Shown here one piece after another: positions 23,914 through 33,819 of a DNA stretch of 64,000 nt. Made by a program: the position numbers and the translations under genes. The notes under the pieces were generated by a model that saw nothing but the letters and a program-made list of their open reading frames with translations, was not told the DNA's origin and made no database searches. Origin of the DNA: Hyperoodon ampullatus (taxonomy: Eukaryota > Chordata > Mammalia > Artiodactyla > Ziphiidae); the NCBI GenBank assembly GCA_949752795.1, contig OX457068.1, forward strand, positions 57,973,582 through 58,037,581. The letters are read 5' to 3'. The number at the start of each line of letters is the position of its first letter. The first letter of the stretch is position 1.

Positions 23914-24120
23914 ATCTTCTTCATCCATTCGACACTTAGATTGTTTCCACATCTTTGTTATCGTGAATAATGCTGCAGTGAACGTGGGGGGTGCAGATAT
24001 CTCTCCAAGTCAAGATTTCACTTCCTCTGGATAAATACTTAGAGTGTGATTGTGGGATTGCTGGATCATAGGGTAGTTCTATTTTTAATTTCTTGAAGAC
24101 CTTGCTTACTGTTTTTCTCC
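23665..24120 (-). mobile_element. Old L1 3' end, inverted
   Basis: Read on the plus strand this is the complement of the end of L1 ORF2 and the proximal 3'UTR. Landmarks are 'ccacatataagtaagatgat', 'gtgtttggcttatttcactg', 'ccaggttcatccatgtttgt', 'atcttcttcatccattcgac', 'gattgtttccacatctttgt' and 'attgctggatcatagggtag'. It is more diverged than the 36-45 kb elements and has no usable coding frame. A compound microsatellite splits it. Confidence 0.85.
23831..23910 (+). repeat. Compound (TG)20(TA)20 microsatellite
   Basis: About 40 bases of TG followed directly by about 40 bases of TA, both uninterrupted. It occupies the place where this L1 region normally has a short 'tgtatatatata' motif, so it probably grew from the L1 sequence. 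The apparent protein of alternating C/V and Y/I residues is only a translation of the array. Confidence 0.95.
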
Positions 24121-24770
24121 CATTTTTGAGAATTAGGGCTCACAGTAGGCATTGCTCTCACTTCTTTCTAGCTCTTCTCCTTTCTCTCTTACATACAGAA
24201 GTTAATTTACCAAAATAAACATTCATGTTGGAGTTTCAGGTGGAAATTAGGAAACAGCACCCTATGTTCTTCTCCATCATAGATTAATCCCCATGGGATC
24301 AATCCTGAGAAACAATCTAAATTTTTAAGTAACACTTAGAGATGACAAGTATAACCCAGAATGGGGAGTCGAGAATGGAAAATAAACTGAAATAGAATGC
24401 TTTCTGTTTCACCTACCAGAGCTGGGAGTTGAGAAGGTACTACATACCATTATCCATCCACAATGGCAGATGCTGTCTAAACAACAATAAGGGGTGAGGT
24501 GACCCACCCCCATAAACCTCTAGTGTAAAGCTCCACATTTTTCCTGATCCACGAGAGTCTGAGGACCCCGAACTGTGCTGTGGGGACACTAGCAACTTTC
24601 CTTGTCCCCTCTCAAGGTCTTGTGTCCATATTCAAGGTGTTCACAAGTATCCTGTACATGGCTTTTTATCCCACAGCAATAATTGTGCTCCACATGACTA
24701 CTCAATCTAAAATGTCTTGAGTGTGTGTTTGATGAGTCCTCTCTTTTCATAAATCATTTCTCCAAGAACA
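24121..24770. other. Unique sequence, no recognised feature
   Basis: No repeat, RNA gene or reading frame supported. Confidence 0.35.
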
Positions 24771-24998
24771 CAAAGCTTCCTTTTTTTTTTTTTTTTTTTT
24801 TTTTTTGCAGTACGCAGTCCTCTCACTGTTGTGGCCTCTCCCGTACTGGACGCGCAGGCTCAGCGGCCATGGCTCACGGGCCCAGCCGCTCCGCGGCATG
24901 TGGGATCCTCCCGGACCGGGGTACGAACCCATGTCCCCTGCACCGGCAGACGGACTCTCAACCACTGCGCCACCAGGGAAGCCCCAAAGCTTCCTTTT
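24771..24998 (-). mobile_element. CHR-type SINE with internal deletion
   Basis: A cetacean CHR SINE in reverse: a T-run (complement of the A-tail), 'gcagtacgcagtcctctcac', the GC-rich body, and the head complement 'caccagggaagccc' ending at 24984. It is flanked by a 14-bp duplication (caaagcttcctttt) at 24771-24784 and 24985-24998. Compared with the sister copies at 27.4, 52.1 and 55.3 kb it lacks about 14 bases in the 'cccgttgcggagcacaggct' block. The overlapping frames on both strands are artefacts of the SINE. Confidence 0.93.
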
Positions 24999-25106
24999 TA
25001 ATAACTGTATTGGTTTCCTCTTGTTATTGTTGTTGCTGCTGCTCCTGCTGGGGGACATATTATATAATATAAACAGCAAATCATCCATTTCAGTAATAAT
25101 TCCTTA

Positions 25107-25147
25107 AAATATAATATATATATATACATATATATGTTATAATATAA
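25107..25147 (+). repeat. AT-rich (TA)n tract
   Basis: 'aatataatatatatatatac' and continuing TA units with single interruptions. Confidence 0.8.
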
Positions 25148-25504
25148 CAACAACCAAAAAACCTTAATGCTCAAAGACTGGAGCAATGAGGTGGAACTTT
25201 CAGAAGACTCTCCAGTATTCTTATTTCTTTACTCCCTCTCTGAGATTCCTGTTTCCAAGAGTACCTCTGTCCAAATGTTCTGCTTTAAACACACACACAG
25301 CCTGCCCTCTGCCCCCATTCTCACAACCCACACACACACAAACATGGTACTTCTCAGTTGTTTCATTTCCATACTGCTCATTATTTTCATGTGTCCTCAG
25401 GGTTCCTTGGCTCCCTTAAAAAACCCCATACTTATCTCTGACTTATCATCCATCACCAAACATCTGGATTAAAAAAAAATTTTTTTTAAATCACTCAACC
25501 ATTT

Positions 25505-25695
25505 TCTCAAGCATTGGAGTAGGAGACAGGTGACCTATATTCTGATCCCAGTTTTGCAGATAATTGGTTTTGTGACCCAGATAAGTTATTTAATCTTACT
25601 GTCTAATTTCTTCATCAGTAACATAGGAATATAATTGTCCTACCTGTTTTACAAGGTTGTTGTGAGAAATATTTGAGAACTGAATATACATCTGA
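25505..25695 (+). repeat. MIR SINE remnant
   Basis: Sense MIR: 'ttctgatcccagttttgcag', 'gtgacccagataagttattt', 'ctaatttcttcatcagtaac' and 'acaaggttgttgtgagaaat'. Confidence 0.85.
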
Positions 25696-26479
25696 AGTCA
25701 AAGGCTTATTTTTGTCCACATTTACCTAGGATATCTCTGGCTCTGATTCTCCTCTGAGAGCTGTCTCTGATGATCTCTGCCTCACCTATTTATAATCCAT
25801 GCTTTCATTCACTCAGCACACATTTATCAAGTACCAACTATCTGTCAGGCCCCAGGAACTCACACACCCTAGGAAGGCAGACTCTTGACAAAACTGCACC
25901 CTGTGTGAGAGGTATCCAGAGTGCTGGGGGGCACCGCACCCATTCTGTGAAAACATAGACTTGACGCAGTTCATCAAGGTATGTATGGAATGGACGTGTC
26001 TTATTTTGTTTTTCTATCTCAGTCACTCACTATTCATTCCTCTTCCCTAATAGGATCTTCTTTTGAGAAATGTACACTTTCCTCAGTTGGCCAAGGAGCA
26101 GACTCAACCTGTGCTAATCAGGTGCTCCTTCCCTGATACGCATAACTTGTTCACAGTGACAGAGGTTTTAAGTGTAGGAATTTACTTATTATAGCTGTGA
26201 CCCCTGGCCCAGCTCTCCCCACTATGAGCTGTTCTAGTCATTACCATTTCTGCTCCTCAGAGCTGCCTCACTTCCCGTCCTCTTCCAAGTTCTTCAGCCT
26301 TCTCTGTGAGTTAGCAATTGCTTTCCATTAAATTTTATGTTTTCTATAGTTAGAGTTGCCTGCAACAACAAAAAACAAACAAAACAAAACAAAAAACCTG
26401 AATAACAACAATACACCTGTATGTCATGTGCAGTGTGTCTTTGTGAAAGTGAAACACACAGGCCTACTTCAGGGCTCAA
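25696..26479. other. Unique sequence, no recognised feature
   Basis: An A-rich CAAAA run lies at about 26366-26398. Opposing 62-codon frames at 25770-26026 overlap and are not supported. A 'caagtaccaactatctgtca' stretch near 25828 may be a trace of the unnamed repeat family also seen at 18.4 kb. Confidence 0.35.
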
Positions 26480-26790
26480 TCCATATTCATTCATTCAGCC
26501 AACACATATCCATTGAACATAAACTATGTGTCAGGCTCTGTGCCCTCATGCAGCTCCCAGTTGGACAAGGAGGACAGTGAATAAGTAATTGGAAGTATAG
26601 GGGGTGTTGAAGATGGGCAGGGCCCTACTCAAGACTATGGCAGGCAGCCTGGACCTAAGGGGGAGATTTCCATGAAGAAGTCATATTTTACCTTAGTTGT
26701 AGGGGTTGAGGAGAGTTCAGCTAGGTGGAGGGTGGGGGGATGGATTTCCAGAGGGAGGGAACAATACGCCCCCTGGGTAGCAAGCCATGA
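26480..26790 (+). repeat. Diverged old interspersed repeat, family unnamed
   Basis: 'cattcattcagccaacacat', 'tgtgtcaggctctgtgccct', 'catgcagctcccagttggac' and 'agagggagggaacaatac' recur in the same order as in the copies at 18.4 and 30.6 kb. Confidence 0.45.
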
Positions 26791-27357
26791 ATGAAGCCCA
26801 CTGACTCTATATTTCTAGGGTGCAGGGTAAAGGGATATAAATTAGAAGGAGACAGGAAGCTGTGTGCTAGCCCTTGTCCCACAGCTCACACACTGTGAGT
26901 TTGAAAAGGCACTTCCTTTTTTATGCCCATTTCCTTTTCTGTGAAATTAGGGTGGAGGGACACATAACATGGAAGGCTTCTAATATGTTATGACTTATGC
27001 ACATTTCTCATGTCTAGTAATAGATTAATAAAGGACATGGCAGGAACCTCATCTAAAATGACCACCCATCCCATCTTCTCGTGGTCTGCTCTCAGCTGCT
27101 CCCACCACATGAGGGGGCAGTGTGGGTGAAGAGTACTTGGAGAAGTAATAAGAGGGCACAAAGGCACAGGTGGGTAAGGTGGCTAAGTTGTGAAAGGCAG
27201 AAAAGCAAGCCATTGCCAAAGATGCCTGTACTAATTTTTAGTCTGTCAAGAAATAATCCTACTAGTATCCATTTCTCTCTTTCCTGCTATTTAAGACAGC
27301 ACCTCTCTCATGTTGCTTACCCCATTGTAATTGTGTGTGTGCTCTCTTCTGCTTTCC

Positions 27358-27612
27358 TTACCACTAGGTTTTTTTTTGGTTTTTTTGTTTGTTTGTTTGT
27401 TTGTTTTGTGGTACACGGGCCTCTCACTGCTGTGGCCTCTCCCGCTGCGGAGCACAGGCTCCGGACGCGCAGGCTCAGCGGCCATGGCTCACGGGCTCAG
27501 CCGCTCCACGGCATGTGGGATCCTCCTGGACCGGGGCACGAACCCGCGTCCCCTGCATTGGCAGGTGGACTCTCAACCACTGGGCCACCAGGGAAGCCCC
27601 ACCACTAGTTTT
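27358..27612 (-). mobile_element. CHR-type SINE, near full length
   Basis: Reverse orientation: a T/TTTG-rich tail, 'gtggtacacgggcctctcac', the GC-rich body, and the head complement 'caccagggaagccc' ending at 27599. The duplication 'accactag' flanks it at 27360-27367 and 27601-27608 (extended partners ttaccactaggtttt and caccactagttttaa). The body contains retained CpGs, which suggests a relatively recent copy. The 175-codon frame that enters this SINE (27081-27608) is partly translated SINE and is not a gene. Confidence 0.93.
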
Positions 27613-28077
27613 AATAATGGAAAACAATTGTAAGTAGATTACATGCCTCAGGTCCTGTCCAAAACTTGTTAGAGTCTGTGATTCAGCATAAATTATATGA
27701 TCCTATTGGATAAATTACTTACCAAAAATCCTAATTATTTTTTAGGAGATAAATTCTCTGGGAACCAGGGGACATCTGGCCAAGAAAGCTACCTGTTGGT
27801 CATCAGTGGGGATATGCATTTTTCTCACAGCTCTTTACCCTAACACCACCCTCCCCGGAATACTGGAGAGGTCTGAGCAGGGAGCCGAGGGCCCTGGGAG
27901 GACATCCCTGGGACTAGAGAAGATAGAGAGGGGCAGAAAAGAAACCACCCCAGGAAGACGGGGTCTCCCTATCAGTTCCAAGACATGAGAAATCCTTGCA
28001 AACACTTCCCCTATGATAAAATTTAAGCACAAAGCTGTGAGCAATTTCCCTCTCCATTATAATTTACTGAAAGACCA
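27613..28077. other. Unique sequence upstream of the candidate exon
   Basis: Mixed composition with a GC-rich patch at 27838-27970. I see no repeat. The 60- and 69-codon opposing frames over 27806-28044 are unsupported. Confidence 0.35.
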
Positions 28078-28215
28078 ATGAACATGAAGAAAGTTTTGTT
28101 GATAGCTGTTGGTTGGCGACCTCGAGAGTTCCTCGATGAAATTCAAAACTGGCTCCGCTACGTGGAGGGCAAGGAGAGATCCAAGAAAGAGGCAGCCACT
28201 ACAGGTTGGTGCTGA
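28078..28215 (+). CDS. Candidate short coding exon or retrocopy fragment, function unknown
   Basis: An open stretch starts at either of two in-frame ATGs (28078, 28084) and reaches a stop at 28213-28215. It translates to a basic/acidic, tryptophan-containing peptide of 45 residues that includes the words GWRPREFLDEIQNWLRY and VEGKERSKKEA. Signs of past or present coding are the retained CpGs in codons for Arg, Asp and Tyr-Val (unusual for this AT-rich, CpG-poor neighbourhood), the codon-like composition, and an ACAG|GTTGGT donor-like site at 28200-28209 just before the frame degenerates. Possible acceptors upstream are weak (an AG at 28103-28104 after 'gttttgttgat', and AAG before 28093). The first residues, MKKVLLIAVG, look like a short hydrophobic leader, but the hydrophobic core is only about seven residues. 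I do not recognise the protein. It could be one exon of an unannotated gene, a fragment of a processed pseudogene, or chance. Confidence 0.3.
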   Translation: MNMKKVLLIAVGWRPREFLDEIQNWLRYVEGKERSKKEAATTGWC

Positions 28216-29413
28216 TGGTCTTAAGATGAAGGGAACTTACACTGGAGGCTTGTCTTGGGTGCCTCAAGAAGAGTAGATCCCAGCCCACCTGTCAGAATGT
28301 TAAGAGTTTATAGAGAGGCCTAAACAGGTTCAGTGATGTACACCATCTAGTGTGGTCTCACAACACATTGCTCTCTCAACGCTGCATCCTTGAACCCGAC
28401 TCCCACTGTGGGAACAGTGGACAGAGGGTACATTCCAAGGATGGAGGAGGGATGAGGAGCCTCCAGTTATCCCTGGTCTGGCTTGAGGGTCAACCAGCGG
28501 TCACATCTTCTCTGTGACTTCCTCTAACAAAAGCAATATACTATCCCTGACTGTGTGAAGAAAAGGAACTCAAATACAAGGTGAACTCAGTCCTTAAAAG
28601 TTGTTTACTAACCTCAGCACCTCTAAGGAAACACAGCTGAGAGGATCTTGCAGGGAGCATATCTCACCAGATGTGGGTCTGGAACCACAGTGCTTCTCCA
28701 AGTGTACAGAGGCTTCCTCAGGGCTGGGGAGCAGCTCTATTCCCACCACTTTTTTCCAGTTGTTGCTCTTCTAATAAACAATACACATTGACATTGTTAA
28801 ATCTTTGCCCACCCTGTTCCTATAACTGGGAACTCCCTTTCCTTTTCTCCCCACTTGTCTACGCCCTACCCCTCCTGAAGGTCCAGCTGAAGTTTGACAA
28901 ATGACCACTGGGAAGATTTCCCAATTCAAACTAACACTAAGTGGCATGTCTTCATCTCAATTCCTATGGTAACCAACGTATGAATCACTCATTTGGCACT
29001 TACAGTACACTTATATTACTGTTTTAAATTAAATCAGATAATGGATATGAAAATCCATTGAAAACTTAAATGATAACCAAGCATTTTTCAAAGCATATTC
29101 AACAGTGTATTAAATGTGTGTAATATTGATAAATATTACATTTAAAAAATAATTGCCTACTAAGTGTGAAGTACAGGCAAAACCACTCTGTCTATAGAAG
29201 TAGAAACCAGAAGAGTGGTTACCTGGGGAGAGGGCAGGCTAGGGGGAGGAGAATTGACTGGGAAGGATCATGATAAAATTTTTAGAGTGATTGATAGAAA
29301 TATTCTTTGGGGTTTTTGTTACAAGAGTATATCATTGGTCAAAACTTAAACTCTATACTTAAAATCTACATATTTTGCTGTATATAATTATAACTCCATT
29401 AAAAAGTTAAAGT
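28216..29413. other. Unique sequence, no recognised feature
   Basis: No named repeat. The frame at 28671-28904 (77 codons) has no recognisable similarity. The 'attttgctgtatataattat' and 'aaaccagaagagtggttacctggggagagg' segments near 29200-29400 may be traces of an old L1 3'UTR, but I cannot define its ends. Confidence 0.35.
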
Positions 29414-29811
29414 GGGGACTTCCCTGGTGGTCCAGTGGTAAAGAATCTGCCTCCCAGTGCAGGGGATGCAGATTCGATCCCTGGTCGGGGAACTAAGATC
29501 CCACATGCCATGGGGCAACTAAGCCTGTATGCCACAACTACTGAGCTCGCGTGCCTCAACTAGAGAGCCCACGTGCGACAAACTACAGAAATCACATACT
29601 CTGGAGCCTGTGCACCACAACTACAGAGCCCACACACCACAATGAGGGAGAGAAAAACCCACATGTCACAACTAGAGAGGAGCCTGCATGCCGCAATGAA
29701 GAGCCCAAGCACCACAATGAAAAATCCCGCATGCCTCAACAAAGATTCCGCGTGCCACAACTAAGACCCAACACAGCCAAAAAAATAAAGAAAAAAATTT
29801 TTAATTACTAT
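29414..29811 (+). mobile_element. CHR-1-like SINE, long form with repeated units
   Basis: The head 'ggggacttccctggtggtcc' and B-box-like 'gattcgatccctgg' are followed by 'ggggaactaagatcccacat'. A long region then repeats the theme 'gcctgtatgccacaactac' about eight times with variations (units of 25-30 bases rich in 'caca', 'cacaacta' and 'gagccc'). It ends 'acccaacacagccaaaaaaa' and an A-rich tail. This is the longer SINE type also seen at 54.4 and 59.0 kb. The tail continues into a second, opposite SINE. The flank 'aaagttaaagt' before the head and 'taagttaaaatg' at 30040-30051 may be its target-site duplication. All frames here (including the 165-codon one at 29551-30048) are SINE translations. 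Confidence 0.88.
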
Positions 29812-30023
29812 TTTATTTTATTTTATTTTTTTGCGGTACACGGGCCTCTCACTGTTGTGGTCTCTCCCATTGCGGAGCACAGGCTCCAGACGTGCAGGCT
29901 CAGTGGCCTTGGCTCACGGGCCCAGCCACTCCGCGGCATGTGGGATCTTCCGGACCGGGGCACGAACCTGTGTCCCCTGCATCGGCAGGTGGACTCTCAA
30001 CAACTGCACCACCAGGGAAGCCC
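29812..30023 (-). mobile_element. CHR-type SINE inserted in the tail of another SINE
   Basis: Reverse copy: (TTTTA)n tail, 'tttgcggtacacgggcctct', the body, and 'caccagggaagccc' ending at 30023. It lies in the A-rich tail of the plus-strand SINE, so the two are nested, with this one younger. The short duplication at its ends is not clean because both sides are A/T-rich. Confidence 0.9.
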
Positions 30024-30224
30024 CATAAATTATTTTTTTTTAAGTTAAAATGATACCTTGGTCAGAACAAAAAGCTTCTATCATGTTATTGTACATTATA
30101 AATCTCCAGACAGTGGACATAGTACCTCATTTGTCCAAAGCACTCTTCATTTTCAAAGTGTTTTGAGATAGCAGTATTCCATGAAAAACTGTGTCATTAT
30201 ATGACATTTGTTTTTATTTTCTAC

Positions 30225-30345
30225 TATATATTGGATTCTCCAGGGCAGAGACTGTTTTTTTTTGTTTGTTTTTTGTTTTTGACTGTCTTTACCCACAGAA
30301 CCTGGCACAGGACCCAATAGATAGTAAATGTGCCTTGTTACTGCT
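30225..30345 (+). repeat. MIR/L2-type 3' tail fragment
   Basis: 'ggattctccagggcagagac' and 'aacctggcacaggacccaat' bracket a T/TTTG run that expanded inside the fragment. Confidence 0.5.
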
Positions 30346-30599
30346 GTTGCTGAAAATGATGATGCAGATAATGATGATACAAGATACCACAATCAAACTA
30401 AGAGTAAGTAATTTGCATGGGTCACAGGATCAGAACCATGGCAATCCCCCAAGGGATTCTCTTGCTACAGGAGCAGGATGAAGGGGGGATGTTTTAGTGT
30501 GAAGGTTCTATTTAGTAGCTCTCAGTTCTCATGAGGTGGCTGCATTTCCTATTCATTTAGGAGATTATGCAGCCACTTTCTGAGAATTTACTCACCCTT

Positions 30600-30890
30600 A
30601 AAACACCTGTAAAACATTCTGGTGCTAGGCACTGGGGAATTTACAGTGACTAAAACACAGTATTTGCCCTCAAAAAGCTCATGGTCTAGTGGGGGTGTAA
30701 GATAAGAGATGACTTAAAAATGCAGTGGAGTAGAACCAAGTGTTACATGAGCACAGAGGAGGAAATAGCACATTCAGTTCCGGGAAGATTTGAAGCACTG
30801 ATACTTGCCAATTGGAGATGGTGGTGGAAGGTATTCCAAGCTGAAAGAAGATAAATGTAATAAGGCAATACATTTGGAAAGGACCTTGCA
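30600..30890 (+). repeat. Diverged old interspersed repeat, family unnamed
   Basis: 'ggtgctaggcactggggaat', 'cagtatttgccctcaaaaag', 'ctcatggtctagtgggggtg' and 'gtattccaagctgaaagaag' occur in the order described for the 18.4 and 26.5 kb copies. This is the clearest copy in the window. Confidence 0.5.
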
Positions 30891-33761
30891 CATCAAATGA
30901 CTACAACAAATTTGCCTTATGATCTTACACAGGTTATTTATCTTTAGTTTTCTCATCCTCAGATAAATATAATAGTGATTCAGATGTGTCCAGTGGAGGT
31001 GGAACACAGGATTTCTCGGGCTTGGTGGGATGAGATGGGGCCAGGTTGCAAACCTCTTGTGGATCCAAGAGTTGCAAAAAGAGTCTGGACTTTATCCCCC
31101 AGAATGATATTAAGTAGAGGGATATGATCACGTACATATTTAGAATGTCACTTAAGTCCATACCACACAGCTAATTTTATACAGACTATGTCTTTCAGGG
31201 TTTTTTTTTTTTTTTTTACAGAGAGTTAGTCTTGTTTCCTCAAACCCACTGTAAGTTACATAAGATCTTTATCCCATGTAACAAGCAGCAATTTACTGAG
31301 GCCGTAGAATGCCTTAAATTTCTTGATTCTAATACAATTATCTAGCTTTCTTCTAGACTTCTTAATCAATAACATTTATAAGGTTTAATACAATCATATA
31401 TCATAAAGCAGAAATAAGAAATCATAGAGCACAGGATTTTATAATTTACACAAACATTTTATTAAGAGAAGCTTGTTTTAATTTTGCAGGAGCCTTCTTA
31501 CATTCACCCTGTAGGTGCAGGTAGGTGGGTGGTGTCTCTGAATGTGTATGGGAAAGTCTCTGAGCTGTAAATGAGGAGGACTTCTGACTATAGAAGCCTA
31601 AGTAGAATTGGGCAAGAGGAGCTACATAAGTGTAAGAAATCCTGGCAAACCATATTAGAAGGCAGGGAAAGAGAGGTGTGGTGAGGGACTGAAAGTGGGA
31701 TAAATGAAAAGAGGAAGTGGAATTAAAAGCGGCAACCCACTTAAAGATCTATTTAATTGTGGGTCCAAACACTTCGGAGACCACTGGAATTAGTGGCTCA
31801 AAGGAAAAAATATACAGAAATAAATTAAGAAAAATCAATGATAACTTTGTAGACTATTGAAGACTTGAGTGAGTTATTTTGTTTTCTTTTGTTGATCTTT
31901 GCCCACCACACAAACACACTTGGATCCAGTGTACCTCAGCCCTCTTAGGAGTCACAAACCCTGGACACTGCCCTCTGGACCGCACAATCCCTCTTCTCCC
32001 TCACAGAGATAAATTCATATTAGCCTAGCAGTCAGCCATCATCTATTCTCAGGAGAAGAGTATATAGCATGACCTCCCTTGAAATATTAGCTCTATTTAC
32101 ACGGGTTTGCATGGACAACATCACTTATGAGTCACAAGAGGAAACAAGAGCCTCCGGTAGATAAAGCAATCAGCACAAACCTCTGTAAATAAATATGAAA
32201 TTTCAATGAAGGTCATGCCAGGCCTGATTTATTCCCCAGCACCCTATGAAATAATGTTGACCAGGTAAATGGTTTTCATTTCCCTCCTCCTGGATAAGGG
32301 AGAACATTTTAGCTCTAAGGAGCCTGTCATGCATGTAAAAATGAGCATCTGGCTAGAGAGATGCTACACCCTCAAGGAAATAGCCCTTTATTATTATATT
32401 AGATTCTCAATACTGAAAGGCCAGGTCATATAGCAACAACTTTGGGTTGTTTTTTAAATTTAACATGGTAATACAAGTTCTCATAACAGAACTTAATTGA
32501 GGAGATATTGCTCAACAATAGAAGCTATTTTTATTCAATAAACAGAAATGGAGCATCTACCTAGAGAGAGCACTGAGTGGAGCATGAGGTTAACCAATGC
32601 AAGGGAGATGAAGATAAATATGATAAGGTCCCTGAGGGCCTCCCTGTGTCTCCAGTGAAAACCCCCAGCTAGTCTGAGAAGTCAAACAATGTCCTTGGCA
32701 TATTGATAAGCCAGTCAATTTTGTAAATAAACAATAATTTAATCTGTATTTATTAAATATTTTCTAAGGGCAAGACTTTATACTAAATATTGCAGTGGGA
32801 GGGGATGGAAATAAAATTAAGGCATAGGAAAATTTTCCTAACCCTCAGAGGCTTACAATGCAGTTGAATTTTACTGTATAAATAATATACTGAGAAAAAA
32901 CAATTAGCCAAATTAGGTAAGGTTGGGGGGAGGGTTTCTGTTTATGTGTGTTTTTTAATTTTGGAGCTCAATCATATATCTTTTCTAAACTGAATTTTCT
33001 ACTTTTCCATCCATCCTATTATGCATAGGCCATATGTAGCAAAGGGACTTTGGGACCCCAAAGAATTGGCATTTAAGCAAGAAAAAAAGACCAATAAGAT
33101 AATTGTTGAGGAAGGTAAAGAGAAGGTTCTGGAAGTCAAAGATAAGAACTAGACATTAGTTAGTTCTTTAAAGAAGATGCCAATAATGCTGGAATTATGC
33201 ATCAAGAGTAATCACATGCAATGTGACTTTTCCAGGTTTGGTTGGAATTTACAGAACTAATGGTTACAGTTCTTGGTTTCATTCTACCTGGAATCATGAT
33301 AAAAGATGAGTCTTCAGTGTATACGGGTGTCATTAAAAACCACACCTTAGGAGAATGGGAAGATGTCCCTCCACCCAGTGTTAACAGAAATACCAAATTC
33401 ACTCTTTTTAAAGAAAGGTTTCTCCGGTTCTCATTAAAAATTTCATTTATAGGCAAACAACTGATAAGTTCCTTATAAGCCATTTCTATCTGTTCATAAA
33501 ATTTCCTTGTCTTAGGGAGTTCATTGTGTACCTAAGACTGAAAAAGCTGGATTTTGCTACACAGACTCATTCTTATTTAAACACATTTCTGTATCTTCAC
33601 CCTCTCTTACAATCTTCCAACATTTTGCAGTTTCACTTTTCTTCCCACAAATCTCTCTTCTTTGGGGGCTCACACGCTGTTGGAGAGAAGGGCTCAACAT
33701 GTTGTTCTTTCCAACTGTGGTAACTGTGACCTCCAGGAAGGTATGAGCCCCATTCTGGATA

Positions 33762-33763
<2 letters not shown>
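30891..33763. other. Mostly unique AT-rich sequence
   Basis: A T16 run lies at 31200-31216. Weak traces of the unnamed old repeat occur at 32555-32650 ('gatgaagataaatatgataa') and 32745-32880 ('tattgcagtgggaggggatg'). No gene is recognised. Opposing frames at 33202-33483 overlap each other and are unsupported. Confidence 0.4.

Positions 33764-33817
<54 letters not shown>
33764..33817 (+). repeat. (TA)n microsatellite
   Basis: About 27 uninterrupted TA units. The run of alternating Y and I residues in one frame is its translation. Confidence 0.97.

Positions 33818-33819
<2 letters not shown>

Noticed and set aside
23754..24034. Frames with alternating C/V and Y/I residues
   Set aside because: They are a direct translation of the TG/TA microsatellite.
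25468..25490. A9T8 palindrome as a cruciform or replication element
   Set aside because: A simple A-run next to a T-run, as expected in AT-rich DNA. A second one occurs at 58150-58167.
27081..27608. 175-codon plus-strand frame, long for this window
   Set aside because: Its 3' half is CHR SINE sequence and the 5' half has no recognisable domain.
29540..29780. Tandem satellite or CRISPR-like unit array
   Set aside because: The units are part of a SINE body and have no spacers.
29551..30048. 165-codon plus-strand frame
   Set aside because: It runs through two nested SINEs. The HN/THHNE-like repeats come from the SINE's internal units.
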